Shown here piece by piece: positions 1-10,094 of a stretch of 64,000 nucleotides of DNA (positions are counted from its first letter, which is position 1; each line of letters opens with the position of its first letter). The stretch covers positions 2,976,674 to 3,040,673 of the forward strand of contig NW_004457729.1 in the NCBI RefSeq assembly GCF_000203815.1. Reading direction: 5' to 3'. A model generated the notes under the pieces. That model did not search any database. It saw only the letters and a list, made by a program, of their open reading frames with translations, and was not told where the DNA came from. The position numbers were made by a program, and so were the translations under genes. The stretch comes from Cavenderia fasciculata. Lineage: Eukaryota > Evosea > Eumycetozoa > Acytosteliales > Cavenderiaceae.

Positions 1-1488
1 TGATCTTTCTTCTATAAACTTTTGAAACTTTTTACATTTAACCAACCAAAGATCCAAGTAGTGTAATGATCTATACCAATTAACATAGTATTGTGTATAA
101 ATATTTAGTGATGGCAACTATATAAATATAAATATAAGATTAAAATATTAATACCAAATATATTTATAACTATCTATATCTGTGTTTGTTTCCACCACAT
201 ACAATTTGAAAGAATAAATCAGATGTTGATGTATCTTTGGTGATTGGGTTGATTCCAATTCTTAGATTAAATAAATTATGAATTTCTCTATTGGTTTCAC
301 GAATAGATTCAATATTTGAAAAGATTGATACTATAAATTTAACTTCTTCAGGTGCACTACATTCTTTACGTAATGGAATTAAATAATTCTAAAATCAATC
401 AATCAAAAAAACATATGTTAATATATTATATTATAATATTTCTTTCTTTCTTTGATACATACATCAACAATAGTATTTAAATGATTAAGATAAGTTGATT
501 CAGAAGTTAATACTTCTTTAATAGCTTCTATTCTCTTTTTTTCCTTGTCTACTTGATCACGTTTTTCTTGTTCGCTACGAATATCAATCTCTGACTTTTG
601 ACGTGACAGGTAGATGGTGAGATCTCGTTTGGAGGTTTGTTTGGACATACTGTTTTGGTGTCTACTATCTCTCATCTTTTCGTTGAGTGCCATACCCTCT
701 TCTTCATCTTTGACACTCTTACGAAGTGATCTAGTGTTTCTAAGGGTATTGTGGGCAGAGTTGGGTGGTGTTGGATTTGGTGTGGATGGACCAGATGTTG
801 GAGGAGCCAAAAAGGCAGCACCCGAAGACGCACTTAATGTCTGGGCACGAGAAACACTTTCAAACACAGTAGCAGAAGTACGTTTGAAATTGACTGTTGG
901 TGGCCCCATCATTGGTGGCCCCATCATTGATGGTGTTTGAAATGGTGATGATAATGGTACTGGTGATGGAGGTACTGGAGGTGGCATCATTGAATTAAAA
1001 TGTGGTGTAATTACAATTGGATTTGGTGTCGATGTCGGTGTAGTCATCGTAGTATTTGATTTTCCAGTACCACCCAATGAAATATATGGAGTATGGTGGA
1101 ATGGAGAGGTTGGGATTGCAAATGACCCATTGTTGGTTGGTGTTGAAAATAATGATGGTTGTTGTTGCATCATGATAGGTGTCTGTTGTTGCTGTTGTTG
1201 TTTATGTTGTTGAGGTGGTGACATTGCCATAGGAGATAATGGTTTTTGGTTGGGAGAGCCTCCTTTTGGAGACATGGACGATGCTCTTCGCAATGATGGT
1301 GACGATGGCTTTTGAGGTGTCATGCAACTACCAAGACCACTTGAAAATGATATAGTGTGTCTTGCCATATGGGCTCCTCCTTGATTGTTATTCATCATTT
1401 GTTGTACATTCTCCTTGTTATTCATTATTTGATGATGAGGTGGTTGTTGATCATAAAATGATCCTCCTGATGTATTAAATGTTGCCAT
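1..1488 (-). CDS. RhoGEF (Dbl-homology) protein, 5' part, cut by the window edge
   Basis: Exons read from 1488 down to 463, 388 to 203, and 117 past the left edge; all three join in phase 0 with GTATGT-type donors. The first ~300 residues are low complexity (Asn, Gln, Pro, Ser/Thr), probably disordered. A DH domain starts near residue 325 (EVLTSESTYLNHLNTIVD) and continues across both introns (IHNLFNLRI, then YTQYYVNWYRSLHYLDLW), matching the helices of Dbl-family exchange factors that load GTP on Rho/Rac proteins. The rest of DH and any PH or other domain lie outside the window. A second RhoGEF sits near 50 kb but its N-terminal region looks unrelated. Family call is firm; the exact target GTPase is unknown. 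Confidence 0.85.
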
Positions 1489-1722
1489 AATACCTCTACT
1501 CTACTCTACTTACTACTCTCTTTCTCTTTCTCTTCTCTTCTCTTTAAACACAACAACAACAATAATATGATGATATTTTTAAACAGCGAGATGAGCAATG
1601 CGCTTGAACTATTTTTGCAACGGATCATTTTTGAATTTGTGGAGGGGTTTTTTTGAAACATCCACCAGAGTAGTATCTCTTTTAATTTTTGGTTTATATT
1701 TATATATTAAATTATTATTATT

Positions 1723-2070
1723 TTATTGTTTAAGTTCGGCGATACCCAAGACATCAGATTCGCTCATAAGATAGTATGTCTTGTCGTTCATTAAAATAGG
1801 TTGTAATGGCTTGTTGGCATTGATGATGATAGTGTCACCTTCCTTGACGATGGTTCCAGCAAAAGAGCCGTCTGATTTCAAGATTCCAGTACCAACTGAA
1901 ACAACACGTGCTTGATTTTCGTTACTCTTGTTTTGTGGCAAATAGATACCACCGGCTGTTTGAGATTGTACACTCAACTTTTCAATCAAGATACGGTCCA
2001 ACAATGGAATAAACTTTTTAATACCCTGTTGTTTGTTGTTTGCGTTGTAGTTTGTGTATAAAGGTATCAT
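1723..2070 (-). CDS. hspE: 10 kDa co-chaperonin (cpn10/GroES family), divergent
   Basis: Single-exon gene of 115 residues. The core reads FIPLLDRILIEK, then the mobile loop with TAGGIYLP, which in GroES/Hsp10 docks on the chaperonin-60 ring, and a C-terminal half ending YYLMSESDVLGI. It would cap mitochondrial Hsp60 during protein folding. An N-terminal extension of about 18 residues precedes the usual start of the family. The middle turn, normally a YGGT-type motif before the second half, is replaced by NANKPLQPILMNDK, so it is a divergent member. It shares a 449-base divergent upstream region with the BRX1 gene. Family is clear; whether it is the main or a second cpn10 cannot be judged here. 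Confidence 0.85.
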   Translation of the reverse strand: MIPLYTNYNANNKQQGIKKFIPLLDRILIEKLSVQSQTAGGIYLPQNKSNENQARVVSVGTGILKSDGSFAGTIVKEGDTIIINANKPLQPILMNDKTYYLMSESDVLGIAELKQ

Positions 2071-2519
2071 TATGTATAGATCAATTATAATAGTGTATCA
2101 AAGTATAATATGTTTGTAACCAATAGTAGTTGTAGAAGAATAGTCGCAATCAATCAACCAACCATTAAATAGAGATATGCCATGTAATTATGTTGTATGT
2201 AGTAATAGTATAGATAGATAGATAGATATTCTTGTTAGTGTTTGAAAGTCGTAGTAAGTAGTACTCTATATGCATACGTACAGACATGATTATAATATAG
2301 ATCGAATGATCACTGCAAACTACTACCCTTCATGATCATCATCCTTGCAAAGTATAGAGGGGATGTGTCGTTTGTCATTAATTCATTTTTTTTCATTCCA
2401 AATTTTTCAACGTGGGAGGAGTCGAAAACGAAACAACCGAGTCAATCGTCTCCTTTGAAATAATTTAATTATTATTATCATCGATACTTACTATTTATAT
2501 ATATTTATAACAAACAATA
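2071..2519. promoter_or_regulatory. Divergent intergenic region, cpn10 / BRX1
   Basis: 449 bases between two divergently transcribed starts, so it must hold both promoters. I see a short GATA run (2212-2227) and T/A-rich tracts just before 2520 but no recognised operator. Confidence 0.4.
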
Positions 2520-3813
2520 ATGGTAGATAATAAAAAGAATAATAAGAGAAAGGTTGTCGAACCACCTAAACCACAAGTTGAAGAAGAGGAAATAGAAGAT
2601 ATCGAAGAACAAGAAGAAGATATTGAAGAAGAAGAAATCGAAGTAGAACAACCAATAAAGAAACAAAAAGAGACTACAACTAAATCAAATAATGTAAAGA
2701 AACAACAACAACAAACAAAGACAACTACAACTACAACTGCAGTTGCCACCAAAAATAATAATAATAATAATAATAATAATGTAGATAAGAAGACTAGTAA
2801 ACCAGCAACAAAGAAACAATTAGAGAAAGAGATGGAGAAACAAGCCATCGAAGATCCAATCTTTAAAAAGAAGAGAGTTTTAATTCTAGCAACCAGAGGT
2901 GGCAGCTCAAAGAATCGTCATCTTATGAACGATCTCTGCAACCTCATCCCACACTCAAAGCGTGAACAAAAGGTCGACAATCGTAACGCTCTTTCACAAA
3001 TCAACGATACCTGCGAAATGAAGGGTTGCAACTATGCCATGCTTTTCGACAACCGTAGAGACAATGATTTATACTTGTGGATTGCCAAGGCTCCATTAGG
3101 TCCAACCATTAAATTTAGTGTTTCAAATGGTAAAAACAAAAACGATACATAGACAAACAATGAATACGTTACTTATTAATTATGATTATTTTATTTATTA
3201 TTTTTTCTTCTAGTTCATACATTGGATGAATTACAAATGACAGGTAATTGTTTAAAGGGATCAAGACCATACTTGCACTTTGACACCACATTCAACAACA
3301 CTCCACACTTGCAATTGACACGTGAACTCCTCACTCAAGTATTCTCGACTCCAAAGGGACATGCCAAGAGCAAGCCATTCTTTGACCACGTCTTTTCCTT
3401 CTTTTACCAAGATGGTCGTGTTTGGTTCCGTAACTACCAAATCTCTGATCACGAATTCAAAAACGAACGTTTACTCACCGAAATCGGTCCAAGAATGATC
3501 CTCGAAGTCAACAAGATCTTCTCTGGTGGTTTCTCTGGTCAATTACTTTATAACAATCCAAACTTTGTTTCACCAAGAAATGTATGTAGAGAAGAAAGAG
3601 AGAACAATCAACAATTAGTTATTATTATTATTATTGGGTTTACTAATTATAATTTATTTATTTATTTGATTTGTTTCTTCTTAGCAACGTCGTGATAGAA
3701 AATTATTTGATGCTTATGCTACCCACAAGAAAAATTCAGATAGACAAAAGGGTGATGAAAGAAAGGCTGGTGCATTTGTTGATGCATCTGAAATTGATTC
3801 ATTATTTGATTAA
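2520..3813 (+). CDS. bxdc2: BRX1 ribosome biogenesis protein (Brix domain)
   Basis: Three exons: 2520-3129, 3214-3581, 3685-3813, giving 368 residues. Introns join NV and RN/QR with phases 1 and 0. The N-terminal ~115 residues are acidic then Thr/Gln/Asn-rich (a nine-Asn run), typical dictyostelid padding. The Brix domain follows: RVLILATRGGSSKNRHL, then VHTLDELQMTGNCLKGSRP, the latter almost diagnostic for BRX1. BRX1 acts in the nucleolus in assembly of the large ribosomal subunit. The C-terminus ends ASEIDSLFD. It is transcribed away from cpn10 and converges on the CBS gene. Confident call. Confidence 0.93.
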
Positions 3814-4604
3814 ATAATCCTATAAGATATTATCTACTATCCTACCTACCCTCCAACCATAAACATACCATACCATACCACCTCTAAGAATAAATTGCAT
3901 CTACGCCCTTAAAAAAATAATAACTAATAATATCTAATAATTATTATCAAGGTTTTGTATTTTATTTAGATTATGATTTTGAAAAAAGATAGTTTGTTTA
4001 TGTTTTTTTTTCTTCACTTTCTCTTGAAGTTATTATACTACAGCTGCTTGATGATCATCTCTTTCTCAAAGATTGTGGTAGTATTATTGAATGATTGAAT
4101 ACTTCTGCCACAATCATCATCAACAACCTAGTGCATCATCACTTCTTCTCTTTGGCATCAACAAGCAACCAATCAATCAATCAATCTCCTGCTGAAGCGT
4201 AGTGCAGCACTCGTTTGTGTGTGGCAGACAATTAAATTTGATGTTCATTGGTTGTCTGCCATCTACCTCCTCCATCTACCTCCTCCATATACCTCCACTA
4301 TCTACCTCCACCATCTACCTCCACCATCTACCTCCACCATCTACCCTCCTCCATCTATCTTCACCCTCCTCCATCTACCCTCCACCATCCACCATCAACC
4401 CTCCATCCATACACCCTCCACCATCCACCATCTACCCTCCATCCATACACCCTCCACCATACACCCTCCACCATCCACCATCCACCATCCACAATCTACA
4501 CTCCACCCTCCATCCATACACCCTCCACCATATATATTGTTGATAATTTTCATATTTACAATTTTTGAATAGTTTTTTTTGATCTATTCATTTTATTGAA
4601 TTAA
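3814..4604. other. Convergent intergenic region with minisatellite
   Basis: 791 bases between two 3' ends. The first 400 bases are AT-rich with no gene. From 4257 to 4536 it is a C-rich tandem repeat, described separately. A 9-base inverted repeat (GGCAGACAA at 4223-4231, TTGTCTGCC at 4252-4260) abuts the repeat on its left. Confidence 0.6.
4257..4536. repeat. C-rich minisatellite, ~12-base unit
   Basis: About 280 bases of degenerate tandem repeat built on CCATCTACCTCC on the left, drifting to CCATACACCCTCCA units on the right. The top strand has almost no G, so all three forward frames stay open for over 100 codons; these are not genes. Strong strand asymmetry in otherwise AT-rich DNA. Confidence 0.9.
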
Positions 4605-5340
4605 TTATTTTCCATCATTTTTAAAATTACCAGACAATGAATAAGAGTTGGAATCGCTAATAAATTCACGAAGATATTTAATAGTTTCTTTTTGATTTGA
4701 ATGAACAGAATTGATTAAATCTTGAATGGAAACAACACCGATGATATGTTTGTTATTGTCGACAACGGGTAAATGACGGAATTTCTTGGTTGTCATAATC
4801 TTCATGGCGTCCAACGTACAGGTATCACTCTTGATTGTTTTGACGTTTTTGGTCATGACTTGCTCCACTGGACTCTCTCGTGATGATAGACCTGCCAAAT
4901 TTACCTTTGATAAATAGTCCCTTTCAGAAAAGATACCTTTTAGTTTGTTTTCAGAGTTGACTACCAAAATGGATCCAATCTTTTTATCGACCATCTTTCT
5001 AATGGCATTGATAATCAATTCATGTTCACCAACCGTTACAATTTCATTATCTTTTTTCTTTTCCAAGATTTCTCCTACTTTTTTATCTCCAAATACAAAA
5101 TAGTTATTTTGTTCCCTTGCAGTGACAACTATATTCTCTGATAATGGTTCATATTCATATAAAGATCCTCTAATATTGTTGGTTGTATATTGACATCCTG
5201 GAATTACCTAAATAAAAAAATAAGAATAAATTATTCGAAACAATATGATAGTCTTTTTTAAACACAATTGTTACCTTTTGAAAATGATTTCCGGTAAGGA
5301 AATTTTTAGAATGATTAATTGTTCTTGATAAGATATTCAT
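4605..5340 (-). CDS. Twin CBS-domain protein, likely mitochondrial
   Basis: Two exons: 5340-5275 (22 residues, MNILSRTINHSKNFLTGNHFQK) and 5207-4605, total 222 residues. The first exon is basic, rich in Ser/Thr/Asn and lacks acidic residues, as in a mitochondrial presequence. After a linker come two CBS motifs: GEILEKKKD..VTVGEHELIINAI with GSILVVN and GIFSERDYLSKV, then VEQVMTK with LPVVDNNKHIIGVVSIQDLI. Paired CBS domains bind adenosyl ligands such as AMP, ATP or SAM. The nearest well-known relatives in size and layout are stand-alone plant CBSX-type and bacterial CBS proteins. Ligand and partner are unknown. Confidence 0.85.
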
Positions 5341-5679
5341 TCTTTTTCTTTCTCTTATCTATTTTTTTGTTGTTGATATTGTTGTATTATTGGAATGTGA
5401 AGAGGAGAGTGAATTTGATATTTGTTTTTTTTTTTTGGAAACATTTGAATTGGAAAATAATTTATTTTTTTTTTGGATTTTCAATAATTTCCTTATTTAG
5501 TTTTTTTTTTAAATAATTGGTTGCCAAGTTCTTGACTCTCCTCTCTAAGGCATTATTAATTAATTTTAAAGAGATCAAGATCTATTTTGTTTTTTTTTCT
5601 CCTTGCTTTCTTACTCTACCACACTTTGCAAAAGTATCAATAAATTTATTGATTTCTTTTCTCTCTATTTTTTTTTTTT
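5341..5679. other. AT-rich intergenic region
   Basis: 339 bases upstream of the CBS gene and downstream of spastin, both on the minus strand. It holds many T runs (A runs on the gene strand), as usual for dictyostelid promoters. Open frames here encode only Phe/Leu/Ile strings and are not genes. Confidence 0.5.
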
Positions 5680-7458
5680 TTAAAGAGTACCATATTTTGA
5701 ATTCCATTCTTCATAGGCAACTAAGCTTTGTTGAGATACAGAGGGACGAATTTGTTTTAAAGAATTTTTAAAATCCTTTAGATTGATTGGACGAATTTGA
5801 CTGGTATTTAAATCTCTAATCTCCATGCCAAGTTCTCTGATTGGTTCATAGGCAGCATCTTTACAAAGTGCGCTGAGATCAAACGCACTGTATCCATCGG
5901 ATGCTTTGGCAAGCGTGGTCAATTGCGACGCTGTGATGGAGTGTTTTTGGTCTCGAAGCAAATGTGAAATGATTTGTTTTCTTGTCTCCAACTCTGGCAA
6001 TCCTACATAGATACGTTTGACCAGTCTTCTAAGTGCAGCTTCGTCCAATTCCTCGGGACGGTTGGTTGCGCCCATCACCAACACTCTTTCGCTACCCGAT
6101 GTCTTTACACCGTCAAATTGTACAAGTATTTCAGTCTTTAGTCTTCGTGTGGCTTCTGATTCCTCTGACGACCGTTCAGTCAGTAGCGAGTCGATTTCAT
6201 CGATAAAGATAATCGATGGTTGATAATAAGAGGCAACACCAAAGAGTGCACGTACCAGTTTCTCTCCTTCTCCAACGTATTTACTCGTCAAAGATGATGC
6301 TGATATACTGAAAAAAGTTGCTTTTGATTCAAAGGCCACTGCCTTTGCTATCATTGTCTTGCCATTGCCAGGTGGTCCAAAGAGTAAAAGACCTTTTGGT
6401 GGTGCTCTCAGACCTACAAATACATCTGGTCTGAGACCTGGTAATATTACAGCCTCGATTAATGATTGTTTTACTTTATCCAAACCAACTACATCATCCC
6501 ACGTCACTGGGTGTTTCATATCCATAATTTCATTCATAATGATTGATATTGCCGCCTTGTCAACACCTTTAATATCTGGTATCGGTGATGTAGTACCACT
6601 CAGTGGTCTATGAATGGTACTGGCAGAAGCAGGAGGTTTAAAAGTTGGTGCAGATTTATAAAGTCTTGAATTATTTAAAGTATTTGATAAAATTGGTGTT
6701 GATGAGACAGTTGTTGCCTTTGTTGGTGTTGTAGGTTTAGTAGTTGAATTATTATTATTTACACGTGATGGAGATGATATAGATGTTGATGTTGTTGATT
6801 TTACACTATTAGTTTTAGGTTGTTGATTTACAGTTGATGAATGCGCAGTTGATTGTGTTAGTTTCCTAGTTGGTGAAGTTGTAAGTGATATTGAAAGTGG
6901 CCTAGAATTATTTGTTGTTGTTGATGTCGTTGTTGATGTCTTTGGTGCAACATGATCAACGTCTATAATTTCTCTTCCATTGTCGTCTTTGGATAGACTG
7001 TATCCATAGTCTGGGTCAATATGCACCTTGTTACTACTTTTCCAAAAGAAACTTGAATATAATGGAATCGATTGTTGTTGTTGTTGTTGTTGCAGTCTTT
7101 GTTGTTGTTCTTCAGCCAAGGACAAAGTAGAAAGATGATCAGAGAATGAACTGATGTTGTTATGTTGTAATTGATTCATCATTGTTGCTTTCAAGTATTC
7201 AGCTCTACCAAGATACAATGAAACATATTCTTTTAATTCTTTTGATGCTAAGTACAACAAAAAACAAACAAACTGTAAGTATAATATAATATAAACATCT
7301 ATCAAAATATATGTATATTTACCTTTGCAAAGATGTATCAATTTCTCTACACCATCTGTATAATATTGTAATGCTTTCTGATAGTCGCCCCTTTCATCAT
7401 AGGTTTGACCTACTTCAATGAGGTATTTACCTCTTTGAATATCTGATAAACTCATCAA
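5680..7458 (-). CDS. SPAST: Spastin, microtubule-severing AAA ATPase
   Basis: Exons 7458-7323 and 7247-5680, about 567 residues. An N-terminal MIT domain (residues 1-70, [21 protein letters not shown]) is split by a 75-base intron. A Ser/Thr/Asn-rich linker with a Gln run follows. The AAA domain has Walker A GPPGNGKT near residue 335, the spastin pore loop [18 protein letters not shown], Walker [10 protein letters not shown], sensor [12 protein letters not shown], and the C-terminal helix [16 protein letters not shown]. The residues around the pore and ALRRLVKR match spastin rather than katanin or Vps4. It would sever microtubules and act at ESCRT sites through MIT. The intron is a multiple of three without a stop, so it can also be read through. 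Confidence 0.93.
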   Translation of the reverse strand: MMSLSDIQRGKYLIEVGQTYDERGDYQKALQYYTDGVEKLIHLCKGKYTYILIDVYIILYLQFVCFLLYLASKELKEYVSLYLGRAEYLKATMMNQLQHNNISSFSDHLSTLSLAEEQQQRLQQQQQQQSIPLYSSFFWKSSNKVHIDPDYGYSLSKDDNGREIIDVDHVAPKTSTTTSTTTNNSRPLSISLTTSPTRKLTQSTAHSSTVNQQPKTNSVKSTTSTSISSPSRVNNNNSTTKPTTPTKATTVSSTPILSNTLNNSRLYKSAPTFKPPASASTIHRPLSGTTSPIPDIKGVDKAAISIIMNEIMDMKHPVTWDDVVGLDKVKQSLIEAVILPGLRPDVFVGLRAPPKGLLLFGPPGNGKTMIAKAVAFESKATFFSISASSLTSKYVGEGEKLVRALFGVASYYQPSIIFIDEIDSLLTERSSEESEATRRLKTEILVQFDGVKTSGSERVLVMGATNRPEELDEAALRRLVKRIYVGLPELETRKQIISHLLRDQKHSITASQLTTLAKASDGYSAFDLSALCKDAAYEPIRELGMEIRDLNTSQIRPINLKDFKNSLKQIRPSVSQQSLVAYEEWNSKYGTL

Positions 7459-7638
7459 TGAATGAAATAATAATAATAAAAAATAAATTAGATTTCTGCT
7501 CTGCTTGTGACTTTAATTTAACTTTCTTGAAAACCAAATATTTAAGTTTATTGATTTTCAAACTCGTTGTAACATAGATATACATACATACATACATACA
7601 TATAATAGTATCTGTACTATTATTAATAACAATCAACC

Positions 7639-10018
7639 ATGTCATGTAATAATAATAATAATATTATTACGAGTAGATTCTTCTTGGTATTTAGAAATAT
7701 AATCATTCAAAGAAGAATATTTAGAGATATTGAAAGCATATATAAAGAGTTGGGAGAACAATCAATGAAAGGAAAAGATATCAAATTAAATGACAATCTA
7801 TTGGTGTATCTTCGGTATGGACGGACGGAAGAGTTTATTAGAGGCATGAAACGTGTCATTCACATCTACCCACCCGATGGTGGATTGATCAAACAAGCAC
7901 TGGTGTCATGTGATCAAGTGGCCGTAGAATACCTCTTTCGAGAGTTTAGAGACAAACTCATTTTGAATCTAGACTTTTTCACATTCAAGTGTATGAATGT
8001 CAAGACTGCAACACTCTTGATCGATTTTATGAATGGATCAGAAGACGTCAAGAGGAAGCCAATTGAACACCATGTCTGGAGTTCATGTGCATCCTATCAC
8101 GCCGAGAAATGTAATGCAGCCATGCTTTCACTACTTTGTCAACACTACTCGACCATTTGTAATGGTAGTCATTGTAGAGGAGTAGCGTACAAGAGTCCAC
8201 CAACCAAGATGGTATCACAAGATTGCTTTTTTGAAACACTCAAGATTTGTAAACAGTATCAAATATACTCTCCCGACGATTGGGACAGAGTGCTTTTAGA
8301 TGCGGCCAAAGCGTCCAATTCGGCGGTTGTACACTATGTCTTGACATTTAGAAAGAGTCATGGGATTTTATGCGACCTGTTTGATATTGCTGCTGGCAAC
8401 AATCTTCAACTACTCGACTATCTCTATCAAGAACATAATATCAAGTATGGACAGAAAGGAGGTGCTTTCATTTCAGCGTGTTTCTCTGGTAACATGGAGA
8501 TTATGAAATACCTTTTTGAAACGATGCCTCCGTCTGCAACGGTGTGCTACAACCACGGTCTTGAAATAGCTCTATACAACTCTCACATGGATGTTGCCAA
8601 CTATATTTTAGATAACCAATCGTCGACGATTAAAGCTGTAGATCCTGAGACATTGACACCGAGCAAATGGATTGTAAACTATGTCGGTATGGAAATTCTG
8701 TCGATTGAATTGCTAGAAAGACTGGTTAACCATCCCAACGTAACCACGATGTTTAATTGGATGCTTGGTATTGCCATTTCAGCTCGTAAACAGGATATTG
8801 TCCAGTATCTCATTTCACTACCAAAATCAGACGTTTCATTTGACCTTGAGCACGCGCTTTGTCAAGCTGCTAGTATCAATGACTTGGAGAATGTCAAATT
8901 AGTTCTCGAATACAATGGTTTCTTTCCTCACACTGTCGATGTCCTCAGGGAATGCAACGACAATGAAGAGATTGTAGAATACATCATTCAAACAGTTCCA
9001 TCTATCCAAGTAGACCATGAATACCTTCATCGTCTCATATCAACCGGGTATCCCAAAACAGCCCTTCTCATGTTGAAATACAATAGGACAAATTTCGAGA
9101 CTGATCTTTACAATCAACCAATATTGCAAGCTGCCGCTGCAAAAGGTTCAAAAGAATTGATCAAACAAATTATCTCAAGTATCACCTACCCACCCGATTA
9201 CTATGCATCCACAGGATTAGAGTTGTTATTAAAAGGATGCGTTTCAAACCAAACTACAAAACAACAACAACAGAATCCTCTCCTCCTATCTACACAAGAT
9301 ATTATAGAAATGATTGATCTTTGTTTTTCAAAATCAACAACAATCCCTTCAAGATGTTATTTTCCCTATTCAACTGTAAGTCAATATTAATATAATATAA
9401 AACTCTATATTGACCTTTTTTTGTTAATCTTTACAGGCATGTAAATTAGAAGATTTTGAAATATTTAAACATATATTTGAAATGGATACTGCTAGAGTTG
9501 GGGTACCATCACAACTATTAGAATATGCTGCCTTTAATAATCGACTTGACATTGTGAAATTTATAAATGAACAATTTCCAGGTCAATTGTCAGCATTGAG
9601 TGTATATGCATTGGAAAGTAGTGCTACCTATGGAAATTTAGAAATGATACATTATCTAAAGGATAATGGATTACCTATACCGATACCACGAAACTCTGTC
9701 GATGGTATCATCAAGGGAGCAGCGTTTTGTGGAAACCTTGATATGATCAATGATATTGTACAATGGTTTGAAAAGTGTTACACTCTACACAACCGAGCCA
9801 ACAAGAAACAAAAATTGGAATGTAATTTTAATTTTCATCTGCTGGTTCAAAAACATCATCAAATGCAAGCAGTTAAACTTATTCACCAAATCTATTCCGA
9901 TCCAAAGAATAAGGAATTTATCGCCGTAACAGATGATTGGACTAGATTAAAAAAATCAGCTTTTGAATTTGGCTCATTACCTTTGATTGATTATTTATTT
10001 AATCTAAAAATTAAATAA
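7639..10018 (+). CDS. Ankyrin-repeat-like protein of dictyostelid type
   Basis: Two exons, 7639-9375 and 9437-10018, joining in phase 0 to give 772 residues. The protein begins with a short Asn run and a basic helix (FFLVFRNIIIQRRIF). The rest is a series of ~30-residue helical repeats in which one can see ankyrin-like spacing, such as SGNMEIMKYLFE, NSHMDVANYILD, FNNRLDIVKFINE and TYGNLEMIHYLKDNG. No catalytic motif, signal peptide or membrane span is visible. Dictyostelids carry many such divergent ankyrin proteins; their function is unknown. It is divergent from spastin with only 180 bases between starts. Sure that it is a gene; the repeat-family name is likely. Confidence 0.8.
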
Positions 10019-10094
10019 ATCTCTCTCTTTTGTATTATTAATATTGTTGTTTATTTATTATTTATATTTTCCAACGGACCATTAACTCTTTTTT

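Noticed and set aside
4202-4572. Three overlapping 106-117-codon open frames
   Set aside because: Produced by a G-poor minisatellite; no codon structure, all three frames are equally open.
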